From Patescibacteria group bacterium UBA1400 (GTDB taxonomy: Bacteria > Patescibacteriota > Microgenomatia > UBA1400), in NCBI GenBank assembly GCA_002305125.1, contig DBQG01000024.1, positions 1 through 16,231 on the forward strand: DNA of 16,231 bases. Direction: 5' to 3'. Numbering within the stretch: the stretch's first letter is position 1; the number at the start of each line of letters is the position of its first letter. Made by a program: the position numbers and the translations under genes. Below are positions 7,626 to 14,535 of this stretch, piece after piece. The notes beneath the pieces are model-generated. The model did no database searches. It was not told the origin of the DNA and worked only from the letters and a program-made list of their open reading frames with translations.

Positions 7626-8592
7626 TTTTAACTCCCCTTTGTAAAAATTTTATATCATAATCAACCATTTTTCTAATCATATCGGAAAAATCAGTTTCTG
7701 GTTGCCAGCCAAGTTTTTTTTGGGCCTTGCTAATATTGCCGCAAAATTCAACTGCTTCCTCTTTTCTGTAAAAACTCTTATCTGTCCTAATATATTTTTT
7801 CCAATTAAGATCAAGGTGAGAAAAAGCAATTTTGCAAACATCTTCAACAGAGTGGACTTTACCAGTAGCCAGGATAAAGTCATCAGCCCTTTCCTGCTGC
7901 AGCATCAACCACATGGCCTTAACATAATCAGGAGCATAACCCCAATCTACCCGAGCTTTTAAATTACCCAAAATCAGTTTTTTTGCCAAGCCCAGTTTTA
8001 TTTTGGCAGCATTTAAAGTAATTTTCCTGGTAACAAACTCAACTCCTCTTCTTTCCGACTCATGATTATACATAATTCCTGAACAAGCAAAAAGATGAAA
8101 ATGATGTCTAAAATTCTGTACCAGAAAATGAGCGGCTGCCTTGGAAACCGCATAAGGAGTTTGCGGGTTAACTTTAGTAGCCTCATCCTGAGGTACTTTA
8201 ACAGGTTTACCAAAAATTGTTGCCGAAGTGGCTTGAAACAATCTTGTTTTAGGAGTAACTTCCCGCATAATCTTTAGCAATTTTAACAATCCCAAACTGT
8301 TAATTTGAAAAGTAAGCTCAGGTTTTTCCCATGAAGTGGGAATAAAAGTAATTCCGCCCAAGTTATAAATCTCTTTAGGTTTGTGTTTGTTAATAATTCT
8401 TAAAAGAGACTCTTCTTCCAAAAGATCACCTTGCTCCAAAACAATCCTGTCTTTAATGGTTTTAATATTTTCATCGCCAATACTAAACTTATCTGAAACC
8501 AAACCCACTACCTGATAACCTTTTTTAAGCAGCAGTTCTGCTAAAAAAGAGCCATCTTGACCTGTTATTCCGGTTATTAAGGCTTTTTTCAC
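7618..8592 (-). CDS. Gmd-like NDP-sugar dehydratase/reductase paralogue lacking the catalytic Glu
   Basis: A 324-aa protein aligned along its whole length with the gmd product encoded next to it. It keeps [12 protein letters not shown] at 8-19, Tyr147-x3-Lys151, [20 protein letters not shown] at 171-190 and AMWLMLQQE at 226-234. It differs at two key places. The segment matching SSSEMYG reads TSATIFG (122-128), so Thr125 stands where the dehydratase base Glu should be. The Arg pair of the NADP pocket (LTRRTS) is replaced by LVSDKFS at 31-37. It may act on the Gmd product as a 4-reductase (Rmd-like, giving GDP-rhamnose) or an epimerase, or have lost activity. The start is GTG at 8592, in a GTGA overlap with the ugd stop, with GAGGTG 4 bases before it. 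Confidence 0.8.
   Translation of the reverse strand: MKKALITGITGQDGSFLAELLLKKGYQVVGLVSDKFSIGDENIKTIKDRIVLEQGDLLEEESLLRIINKHKPKEIYNLGGITFIPTSWEKPELTFQINSLGLLKLLKIMREVTPKTRLFQATSATIFGKPVKVPQDEATKVNPQTPYAVSKAAAHFLVQNFRHHFHLFACSGIMYNHESERRGVEFVTRKITLNAAKIKLGLAKKLILGNLKARVDWGYAPDYVKAMWLMLQQERADDFILATGKVHSVEDVCKIAFSHLDLNWKKYIRTDKSFYRKEEAVEFCGNISKAQKKLGWQPETDFSDMIRKMVDYDIKFLQRGVKNE
7632..7637 (-). promoter_or_regulatory. ribosome binding site of gmd
   Basis: GGGGAG on the minus strand, 6 bases before the gmd ATG at 7625 and inside the end of the upstream paralogue. It is one of the better Shine-Dalgarno sites in the window and supports the chosen start and a coupled reading of the two genes. Confidence 0.6.
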
Positions 8593-9884
8593 TCCCCACC
8601 TCTTCCTACACCCATATAAATAAAACCAAGCTTGCGTAAAGCTTGAGGGTGATAAATATTTCTGCCGTCCACAATAATCCTATCTTTCATAATTTTAGCG
8701 ATCCTTTTAAAATTAAGGTTTTTAAACGCATCCCATTCTGTTACTAAAAGTAGGGCCGAAGAACCTTTTAAAGCCTGATATGGATCTTTAAAAAATAAAG
8801 CATCTTTTAAAACTTTTTTTCCTTGCTCAACAGCCACCGGATCACAAACCCTTACTTTTACACCCATTTGCTGCAGCTTTTTAATTATTGCCAAGGCTCT
8901 AGACTCCCTGATATCGTCAGTGTTTGGCTTAAAAGAAAGACCTAAAACTGTTAAGGTTTTACCTTTAACATTACCCTTAAAAACCAGGTTAACTTTATCT
9001 AAAAAATAATTAACCTGGCCCTGATTAACATTATCAACTTCTTTTAAAAACTTAAAGTTATAACCAAGCCTTTTGGCATAAGCAATTAAAGCCCAGGTAT
9101 CTTTGGGAAAACAGGAACCACCATAACCCAAACCGGCATTTAAAAACCTATCGCCAATTCTGGGATCAAGACCTAAGCCCTGAGAAACCTGGTCAATATC
9201 AGCTCCCACCCTATCACAAAGCCTGGCAATAGAGTTAATAAAAGATATTTTAGTGGCCAGAAAAGCATTGGCAGCATACTTAATCATTTGAGCTGACTTA
9301 ATATCACAAACAACTCTGGGGGCAGGAATCGGCTGATGAAGCTTTAACAGCAAATCTTTGGCTTTTTGACTGCTGGCGCCAATCACAACCCTTGAAGGAT
9401 GCAAACTATCCTTAACCGCACTGCCTTCTTTTAAAAATTCAGGGCAAGAAGCCAGATCATAAGCAATATTAGTAAACCTACTCATCACTAGGGCTACTTT
9501 TTTGGTAGTGCTTGGAGGCACAGTGCTTTTAATACAAACTACACCATACTCAGTTAAATTTTTGGCAATTGCCTCAGAAGCCTTTAAAACATAAGACAGA
9601 TCATAATCTCCATTTTCTTTAGCAGGTGTCCCCACACAGATAAAAATAACTTTAGCTTCAGGAACAGCCTGTTTGTACAAACTGGTGAAATGAAGATTAC
9701 CAGAATTAAGACCCTTTTTTAAAAGAGCTTCTAAGCCGGGTTCAAAAAAAGGAGCTTTCCCCTGTAAAAGCTTTTTAATCTTTTCCTTATCAATATCTAC
9801 TGCCCAAACTTCATTCTTAAATTTGGCAAAAACAGCAGCAGTAACCAGGCCAACATAGCCTGTTCCTATAACAGCTATCTTCAT
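8589..9884 (-). CDS. ugd: UDP-glucose 6-dehydrogenase
   Basis: A 431-aa protein of the UDP-glucose/GDP-mannose dehydrogenase family, of usual length. It oxidises UDP-glucose twice with NAD to UDP-glucuronate, a building block of acidic surface polysaccharides. Motifs in order are MKIAVIGTGYVGLVTAAVFA at 1-20 (Rossmann), FICVGTPAKENGDYDLS at 81-97, IKSTVPPSTT at 118-127, SCPEFLKEGSAVKD at 146-159, Lys203 in MIKYAANAF, GLGYGGSCFPKD at 251-262 with the catalytic Cys258, and LGLSFKPNTDDIRESRA at 314-330. The ATG at 9884 has no Shine-Dalgarno but a TATACT hexamer ends 7 bases before it, so the mRNA may be leaderless. It is the first gene of the long glycosylation string and its stop overlaps the next start (GTGA). 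A related GDP-mannose dehydrogenase is possible but less likely. Confidence 0.93.
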   Translation of the reverse strand: MKIAVIGTGYVGLVTAAVFAKFKNEVWAVDIDKEKIKKLLQGKAPFFEPGLEALLKKGLNSGNLHFTSLYKQAVPEAKVIFICVGTPAKENGDYDLSYVLKASEAIAKNLTEYGVVCIKSTVPPSTTKKVALVMSRFTNIAYDLASCPEFLKEGSAVKDSLHPSRVVIGASSQKAKDLLLKLHQPIPAPRVVCDIKSAQMIKYAANAFLATKISFINSIARLCDRVGADIDQVSQGLGLDPRIGDRFLNAGLGYGGSCFPKDTWALIAYAKRLGYNFKFLKEVDNVNQGQVNYFLDKVNLVFKGNVKGKTLTVLGLSFKPNTDDIRESRALAIIKKLQQMGVKVRVCDPVAVEQGKKVLKDALFFKDPYQALKGSSALLLVTEWDAFKNLNFKRIAKIMKDRIIVDGRNIYHPQALRKLGFIYMGVGRGGE

Positions 9885-9891
9885 AAAACAA

Positions 9892-9897
9892 AGTATA
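9892..9897 (-). promoter_or_regulatory. candidate -10 element for ugd, placed for a leaderless transcript
   Basis: TATACT on the minus strand, followed by 7 bases and then the ugd ATG. Initiation at the usual distance from a -10 box would begin at or next to the A of the start codon. I see no good TTGACA-like -35. The rest of 9885-10056 holds a diverged repeat (9961-10017) and otherwise nothing recognised; no terminator follows the kinase gene. Confidence 0.4.
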
Positions 9898-9960
9898 ACA
9901 AGAAATAAGGCAAAAAGGAAGTTAAAAAAGGTAAAAAGATGAGCAGGAAAACAGGCAAAT

Positions 9961-10017
9961 AAATGAATCTCTATGGACTTATCTTTTTATTGTAAATCTT
10001 TGATTTAAACAATAAAC
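9961..10017 (-). repeat. diverged direct repeat copy A, upstream of ugd
   Basis: On the minus strand this copy begins GTTTATTGTTTAAATC and ends GAGATTCATTT. The same two blocks, matching at 15 of 16 and 11 of 11 bases, occur in copy B at 10717-10771 with a central part of similar length (30 against 28 bases) but little similarity. Copy A lies 76 bases before the ugd start; copy B lies 3 bases before the kinase start. They may be related 5' regulatory segments. Confidence 0.45.
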
Positions 10018-10056
10018 AAAAAATATTAAAAATAATAGTTAAAATAAAAAGATTTT

Positions 10057-10713
10057 TTAACTAATCGCCGGCGGTTTCCAGCGGATTACCGACCAACGGC
10101 TTTTATGTTTATCTTGGCTGTTTTGGGAAGAGTCGATAACAATATGAGCTTTTTTTTCTGACTTATGAGCTTTAATGTATTGATCTTCAGCCGGTCTCCA
10201 TTCCCTAAGCTCTTCTTGAGACATATCACCTCTTTTCTTAATCCTGTTTTCCCTGATAGCCTTAGAACAGGAAAGCCAAATACGAAGGTCACAGTAGCCT
10301 GACAGTTCCTTTCTGGTGCTGGAAAATCCCTCAATTAACAAAATGCCCCTTGAATCAACCGTCTTCCATTTATCCAAACAGTCTTTATTCCAGTTATAAA
10401 GCTGAAATTTCGCCTGCCTGCCTGACTTAAAAGGAATTATAACCTCATCTAAAAGACGCTGCCAGCAGTAGTTATATCCTACCGGCTGTTTCTCAACCGG
10501 ACCCTGCCAGCGGTTCTTCCTAAAATGATAAAAGTCATCAGTTAAAACTGTATTAACAGGCATTTCCGCCGCCTTAAGTGAAGTTGTCAAATACTTTGCC
10601 AGCGTTGTTTTTCCGGTTCCGGCCCTGCCATCAATACCAATTAAAACAGATCTGTTTAAAATAAAAAATAATCTTTTAATATAAGGAGTAATGTTTTTAA
10701 TTTCTGGTTTCAT
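10057..10713 (-). CDS. uridine-kinase-like P-loop nucleoside kinase
   Basis: A 218-aa P-loop kinase. Walker A is GRAGTGKTTLAKYL at 29-42; VLTDDFYHFR at 56-65 matches the substrate-binding Asp region of uridine kinase, and GILLIEGFSS at 123-132 is the second strand motif (IEG). A LID-like basic segment with ENRIKKRGD lies at 155-163, and RPAEDQYI at 173-180 resembles the same part of uridine kinases. The likely reaction is ATP-dependent phosphorylation of uridine or cytidine. It is close to, but not a standard, Udk: the lack of the usual long C-terminus and the WQGP segment at 69-72 suggest a broader subfamily, so the substrate is unsure. The gene lies alone between gaps of 172 and 120 bases and is flanked by the two copies of a diverged repeat. 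A GGAG 11 bases before the ATG may serve as ribosome site. Confidence 0.78.
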   Translation of the reverse strand: MKPEIKNITPYIKRLFFILNRSVLIGIDGRAGTGKTTLAKYLTTSLKAAEMPVNTVLTDDFYHFRKNRWQGPVEKQPVGYNYCWQRLLDEVIIPFKSGRQAKFQLYNWNKDCLDKWKTVDSRGILLIEGFSSTRKELSGYCDLRIWLSCSKAIRENRIKKRGDMSQEELREWRPAEDQYIKAHKSEKKAHIVIDSSQNSQDKHKSRWSVIRWKPPAIS

Positions 10714-10716
10714 AAA

Positions 10717-10771
10717 AAATGAATCTCCACAGGCCTACACCTTTGATAGTCTTAAGATTTAAATAATAAAC
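10717..10771 (-). repeat. diverged direct repeat copy B, just before the kinase gene
   Basis: On the minus strand this copy runs from GTTTATTATTTAAATC (10771-10756) to GAGATTCATTT (10727-10717), 3 bases before the kinase ATG. It contains the GGAG that could act as the kinase ribosome site and a TATTAT that could serve as a -10 element. The remainder of the gap, 10772-10833, shows no hairpin terminator for the methyltransferase gene and no other signal. Confidence 0.45.
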
Positions 10772-10833
10772 CGATACCTACAAAGTGAGCTTTTTATCCT
10801 TTAACCCGGCATTTGACTGTTGATTTATTCAAA

Positions 10834-11541
10834 TTACTTTTCATAAACACCAATTAAATGAACCCTCATAAACTGCAGCGGTTTAAAATCAAGCAGCTTT
10901 TCCATTAAACAGGCAAGCTTAAACAGTGCTTGGTTAAAACTGATATAAGAGGGGTCTCCGTTTAAGATCAGTTTCTGTTTCTTAAAGCCTGTTGGGATTA
11001 AAATCTTATTAATTTGACTGGCAGAATTTATTTTATATTGTTTGGGGTAAGTATCATTCTCCTGACGGTTATAAAGCTTTCTGGTTAAAAAATCATGGAA
11101 CATATTTGGTATCAGCCTTATCAACCAGACATTGTAATTCCATAAGTTAGGAGTTAAAAAGATCACTTTTCCACCCGGTTTTAACACTCTGAAAATCTCT
11201 GAAAAGGCTTTTTGGGGATCAGTTAAATGCTCCAATACCCAAGCCGATACCACCAGATCAAAAAAATTATCGGCAAAAGGCAGCTTTTGAGCCTCAGCCA
11301 CCACCTTGTGTTTAATAAATTTATTTTTAGCCAAGGCCTGCTTGTCAGGGTCCACTCCATAAGTATGAGCTGTTTTCTTATAAACAGATTTTAAAAAATC
11401 TCCATGACCGCAACCAACATCCAGAACTTTTGTTTTAGAGGAGATGGAAGAAGAGATTAAATCACGGTAAAGCTCCATGCTCTCCTGCCAGCCCGGATTT
11501 AAACGCTGATACTCCCGCCTATAATATTCTTGTTTTGACAT
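10834..11541 (-). CDS. class I SAM-dependent methyltransferase (Methyltransf_11 type)
   Basis: A 235-aa Rossmann-type methyltransferase. Motif I is KVLDVGCGHGDFL at 38-50 with the acidic residue of strand 2 in GVDPDK at 62-67. AEAQKLPFADNFFDLVVSAW spans 82-101, VLEHLTDPQKAF 102-113 and RVLKPGGKVIFLTPN 118-132, all as in the UbiE/Methyltransf_11 group. The C-terminal third (PNMFHDFLTRKLYNR onward) is like methyltransferases often found with glycan genes, but the substrate cannot be told from sequence. It stands between the kinase gene and a divergent membrane protein gene. The ATG at 11541 has no Shine-Dalgarno; AT-rich promoter-like sequence precedes it in the shared 59-base divergent region. 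Confidence 0.85.
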   Translation of the reverse strand: MSKQEYYRREYQRLNPGWQESMELYRDLISSSISSKTKVLDVGCGHGDFLKSVYKKTAHTYGVDPDKQALAKNKFIKHKVVAEAQKLPFADNFFDLVVSAWVLEHLTDPQKAFSEIFRVLKPGGKVIFLTPNLWNYNVWLIRLIPNMFHDFLTRKLYNRQENDTYPKQYKINSASQINKILIPTGFKKQKLILNGDPSYISFNQALFKLACLMEKLLDFKPLQFMRVHLIGVYEK

Positions 11542-11600
11542 TTTAAAATAAAACCAAATTTTTAAATTTATAATATTATATTTATATTATAATAAATCAA
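11542..11600. promoter_or_regulatory. divergent promoter region with a -10 box placed for leaderless start of the membrane protein gene
   Basis: These 59 bases are almost entirely A and T and separate two divergent genes, so they must carry both promoters. On the plus strand TATAAT at 11588-11593 ends 7 bases before the ATG at 11601, the same spacing as TATACT before ugd. On the minus strand several TATAAT-like hexamers and a TTGATT (11600-11595) precede the methyltransferase gene, with none at the leaderless distance. No -35 of good quality is visible for the plus gene. Confidence 0.5.
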
Positions 11601-12299
11601 ATGAAAAAATTATCTTTTTTCCCCAAAACTCTAATAATCTTAAATTTAGTTGGCCTTTCTTCCTTAAGCCTTTTTATTTTCAACATCTGGGAAACAAATA
11701 TTCATCCCTTTATCAAGCTTTATGTTGTTCATGATTTTCTTATCTACTTTACTTTATTTTTTATTTATTATCTTTGGTTACAGAAATTAAAACAAAAGCA
11801 GTCTTTGTCTTTCTTTATTGGTCTATTTTTTCTGTTTTTAGGTATTTTTGCTATGGGAATGCATGTCGGAACAGACCAGGTTCATAAACTAGTAACTCAT
11901 CCCATTGCCTATTTTTATGACGAACTCCTGACTCACTGGATCGCATTTGCTTCCTTTGCTATTCTTAGTTTTATTCTAGTTTGGCTGCAGTTTAAAAAAG
12001 CGTTGTCAGATAAACTTTCTTCTCTTGAGATAGGAATAATCTTTATCTCAGGCATTTTTCAAGGATCAGTTTTAGGCTTAGGCGCAACTGAAGGGCACAA
12101 TAGTTTAATTGCTGTTACTCTTTTCCCTTTATTTTTAGCCTTTATGCTTTACCAACTTAAAGGTAAAAAAATAAAACATTACCCCCTGACAATTTATTAT
12201 TTAACTGCTTATACTTTTTGTCTTTTATTTTTAGCTGTTTGGTTTATACTAAACAAAGGCTTTGTTGAACCATCGACAAATGGTTTTGGGAGATTTTAA
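11601..12299 (+). CDS. unrecognised histidine-rich polytopic membrane protein
   Basis: A 232-aa integral membrane protein with about seven hydrophobic segments, near residues 11-29, 42-60, 69-87, 111-130, 142-161, 168-186 and 198-217. I do not recognise the family. Several His and acidic residues sit in or beside helices: His44-Asp45, GMHVGTDQVH at 86-95, His100, YFYDELLTHW at 104-113 and ATEGHN at 162-167. This layout loosely recalls membrane-embedded metal-dependent hydrolases such as the CREST superfamily, but the paired His near the C-terminus expected there is missing, so no function is assigned. It has no Shine-Dalgarno; a TATAAT ends 7 bases before its ATG. It ends 4 bases before the trmD start, so the two are probably co-transcribed. 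Confidence 0.8.
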   Translation: MKKLSFFPKTLIILNLVGLSSLSLFIFNIWETNIHPFIKLYVVHDFLIYFTLFFIYYLWLQKLKQKQSLSFFIGLFFLFLGIFAMGMHVGTDQVHKLVTHPIAYFYDELLTHWIAFASFAILSFILVWLQFKKALSDKLSSLEIGIIFISGIFQGSVLGLGATEGHNSLIAVTLFPLFLAFMLYQLKGKKIKHYPLTIYYLTAYTFCLLFLAVWFILNKGFVEPSTNGFGRF

Positions 12300-12303
12300 T
12301 TTA

Positions 12304-13023
12304 ATGAAAATAGACATCCTTACCCTTTTTCCAGATATGTTTTCAGGTCCTTTTGCTGAAAGTATTGTAAAAAAAGCTCAGGATAAAAATCTACTTAAGA
12401 TAAATATTCATAATCTACGAAACTGGACCAAGGATAAACATAAAACCGTAGATGACAGACCTTATGGCGGCGGCAAAGGTATGGTATTAATGATAGAACC
12501 TGTTTTCCTGGCCTTACAAAAACTTTCCTCAAGAAAGATTTATCCCCAGCTAAAACCAAGCAAAACCGAACAAATCATCCTCTTAACCCCTCAGGGAGAG
12601 GTTTTTGGGCAAAACAAAGCAAAAAGCCTGAGCAAGTTCAAGCATCTTATTTTTATCTGTGGCCATTATGAAGGATTTGACGAAAGGATAAAAAACTTTG
12701 TTGACCAAACCCTGAGTATCGGCAACTACATCCTCACCGGAGGCGAACTGGCCAGCATGGTTGTAGTCGACAGTATTGCCAGACTTATTCCGGGGGTTTT
12801 GGAAGAAGAAGCAATTAAAAAAGAAAGCTTTCGCGAGATTAAGCTAAACGATAAGAAGGTAAAAATTCTTGACTATCCTCAATATACCAGGCCTGAAAAA
12901 TTTAAAGACTTAAAGGTTCCCCAGATTCTTTTATCCGGCAATCATAAAAAAATAAACGAATGGAGATATCAAAAAGCTCTGGAAAATACTAAAAAAAGAA
13001 GGCCCGATCTGCTTGAAAACTAA
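12304..13023 (+). CDS. trmD: tRNA (guanine(37)-N1)-methyltransferase
   Basis: A 239-aa SPOUT-class enzyme of usual length. It methylates N1 of G37 next to the anticodon, using SAM, and prevents frameshifting; it is essential in most bacteria. Seen motifs are MKIDILTLFPDMF at 1-13, VDDRPYGGGKGMVL at 49-62, LLTPQGEVF at 93-101, CGHYEGFDERI at 119-129, SIGNYILTGGELA at 138-150 from the knot region, VVDSIARLIPGVL at 154-166 with the catalytic Asp156, and LDYPQYTRP followed by WRYQKALENTKKRRPDLL at the C-terminus. The start is set at the ATG at 12304 because family members begin MKIDILTLFP and GGGAG lies 11 bases upstream; a TTG at 12262 inside the previous gene is rejected. It is separated from the usual rpsP, rimM and rplS. 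Confidence 0.97.
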   Translation: MKIDILTLFPDMFSGPFAESIVKKAQDKNLLKINIHNLRNWTKDKHKTVDDRPYGGGKGMVLMIEPVFLALQKLSSRKIYPQLKPSKTEQIILLTPQGEVFGQNKAKSLSKFKHLIFICGHYEGFDERIKNFVDQTLSIGNYILTGGELASMVVVDSIARLIPGVLEEEAIKKESFREIKLNDKKVKILDYPQYTRPEKFKDLKVPQILLSGNHKKINEWRYQKALENTKKRRPDLLEN

Positions 13024-13937
13024 CTCTTAAGCTGTTTTTTCATCTTCTGCAAAGCCTCGTCTATATCCAGCATTTTAACCCCCAACTCCTGCTCTATTTT
13101 TTTATTATCAAGGGCTGTATTTATCTGCCTTGGCCTTGAATTTGGTTCTGTTTTTAAATATTTTTTTAAACTGGCCCTACAAACCAAATCAGAGTCAAGA
13201 TTAAAAGTTTTGGCTGTTTTTAATCCTAACTCATAAGGAGAAAGACTGGAAGAACCAACACAATGATAGATCCCCTGCGGTTTTTTCTTTAAAGCTGCCC
13301 CAACAGCCCCAGCAATATCATCAATAAAGGTCGGCGTAATAATCTGATCATCAAAAAGAAACGTTTTTTCTTTTGCTTCCAGCTTATTTTTGATCTTTCT
13401 TACCAAGTCAAGTTTAATTTTTGGTTCAAGACCAACCTCGGCAGGCTTAGCTTTAAAAGGAAAAGCAATTCTTAAAATACTGTTTTTAACCCAACTGTGC
13501 TTGATGATTTTTTCGGCCAGGTATTTGGTATAACCATACCATTCAATCGGGTCAGGCTTATCTTTTTCATTGTATTTTTCGCCATTTTTTTGTTGTCCGT
13601 TAAAGATAAAATCAGTTGATATATGAATTAAATATTTTTCAAACTCAGAAGCAACATGAACAATATTATTACTCCCTTCAACATTAACCTTATAACAAAC
13701 GCCATTTCTGTTCCCTCTTTCTTTCCAGCAAATATCAACGTCAGTAAAAGCAGCCAAGTGTAAAACCGCCTCCGCCTGAGGATACTTTTTCATTTCTTTT
13801 CTTAAAAGACCAAGATTAGTAATATCAACACCTGTTTCCAGGCCAAAGTTAATAAATTCATACTCTTTGCCTAAAAGTTCAACAATTCTGGAGCCAACCA
13901 ATCCGGAAATACCGGTTCCAATAACTTGTTTTTTCAT
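13020..13937 (-). CDS. rmlD: dTDP-4-dehydrorhamnose reductase
   Basis: A 305-aa RmlD-family reductase, the last step of dTDP-L-rhamnose synthesis, reducing dTDP-4-keto-L-rhamnose with NAD(P)H. The N-terminal loop is GTGISGLVGSRI at 7-18, HLAAFTDVDICW at 60-71 follows the family pattern, ISTDFIFNG at 106-114 matches the usual STDYVFDG with the Ser/Thr of the active site, and Tyr134-x3-Lys138 (YGYTK) is the catalytic pair. A substrate-loop region with TPTFIDDIA at 202-210 is also typical. The gene starts 19 bases after the rmlC stop; that gap is mostly a 14-base palindrome (13942-13955) with no Shine-Dalgarno. Its stop codon overlaps that of the convergent trmD by 4 bases. Confidence 0.88.
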   Translation of the reverse strand: MKKQVIGTGISGLVGSRIVELLGKEYEFINFGLETGVDITNLGLLRKEMKKYPQAEAVLHLAAFTDVDICWKERGNRNGVCYKVNVEGSNNIVHVASEFEKYLIHISTDFIFNGQQKNGEKYNEKDKPDPIEWYGYTKYLAEKIIKHSWVKNSILRIAFPFKAKPAEVGLEPKIKLDLVRKIKNKLEAKEKTFLFDDQIITPTFIDDIAGAVGAALKKKPQGIYHCVGSSSLSPYELGLKTAKTFNLDSDLVCRASLKKYLKTEPNSRPRQINTALDNKKIEQELGVKMLDIDEALQKMKKQLKS

Positions 13938-13956
13938 TTTGTTTAAATATTTAAAG

Positions 13957-14535
13957 TTATGATTTTACCTTTTTTAAAGGAAGTTTAAGATCTTTTCTAA
14001 TCATGTTCCAGGAAAAATAAGAACCGTCTTCAAGTTCAGCCTCGGTAAAAGGCACTCTTCCCTCTTCTTGAGGATCATATAAGGCATTGGGAAAGTTTAA
14101 AATCATAGCCTTATCTTTACTGGCAACTAAAAAGCAGTGCAAAACATTTTTGGGAACCAAAAGATTAAAGTAACCAGCTTCTTTTTTCCACTGCCCCATT
14201 TTAAAAAGATTCAGCTTTTTATAAGTAGGTGAATACTTTCTGGGGTCAAGCAGAGCTACCACAATTTTTCCCAAAGGAACAACAAATCTATCTACCTGTT
14301 TGGTTGGATGAAGATGCCATCGATCTTCATCTCGGGCCACATTACCGTCAGTTATGGAAAAATAGTTCTGGGTAAAAGGATATTTATCAGGATCATAAAT
14401 CTCATTCCAGTTTGTCTTTAAAGTTTCTACCAAAATACCTCTTGGATCTTTGTTCACCTTTAAAGGATGAACTTTAACATCCTTTATTAACTTGTAGTCA
14501 GCAAGTTTAGTTAAATCAAAATAATTAAGTTTCAT
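13957..14535 (-). CDS. rmlC: RmlC-like dTDP-4-dehydrorhamnose 3,5-epimerase, divergent active site
   Basis: A 192-aa cupin of RmlC size and layout. DPRGILVETLK at 30-40, FTQNYFSIT at 54-62, VVPLGKIVVALLDPRKYSPT at 85-104 and LVPKNVLHCFLV at 126-137 follow the RmlC order, and YDPQEEG at 153-159 matches the late Tyr/Glu motif. The canonical RGLHYQ is replaced by RWHLHPTKQ at 72-80, with two His (74 and 76), and the residues around the second catalytic position differ. The context is strong: ATGA overlap with rmlB before it and rmlD after it. It most likely makes dTDP-4-keto-L-rhamnose, but a related epimerase or a 3-epimerase on the same substrate is possible. Confidence 0.75.
   Translation of the reverse strand: MKLNYFDLTKLADYKLIKDVKVHPLKVNKDPRGILVETLKTNWNEIYDPDKYPFTQNYFSITDGNVARDEDRWHLHPTKQVDRFVVPLGKIVVALLDPRKYSPTYKKLNLFKMGQWKKEAGYFNLLVPKNVLHCFLVASKDKAMILNFPNALYDPQEEGRVPFTEAELEDGSYFSWNMIRKDLKLPLKKVKS

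Noticed and set aside
10021..10056. Possible terminator after the kinase gene
   Set aside because: The stretch is A/T-rich with T runs but has no GC-containing hairpin.
10772..10833. Possible small RNA or tRNA between methyltransferase and kinase genes
   Set aside because: No cloverleaf, no conserved T-arm sequence and no stable hairpin was found on either strand.
12262..12303. Longer trmD start at TTG 12262
   Set aside because: It overlaps the membrane protein gene, adds 14 residues not seen in the family, and lacks a ribosome site, while the ATG at 12304 gives the standard N-terminus.
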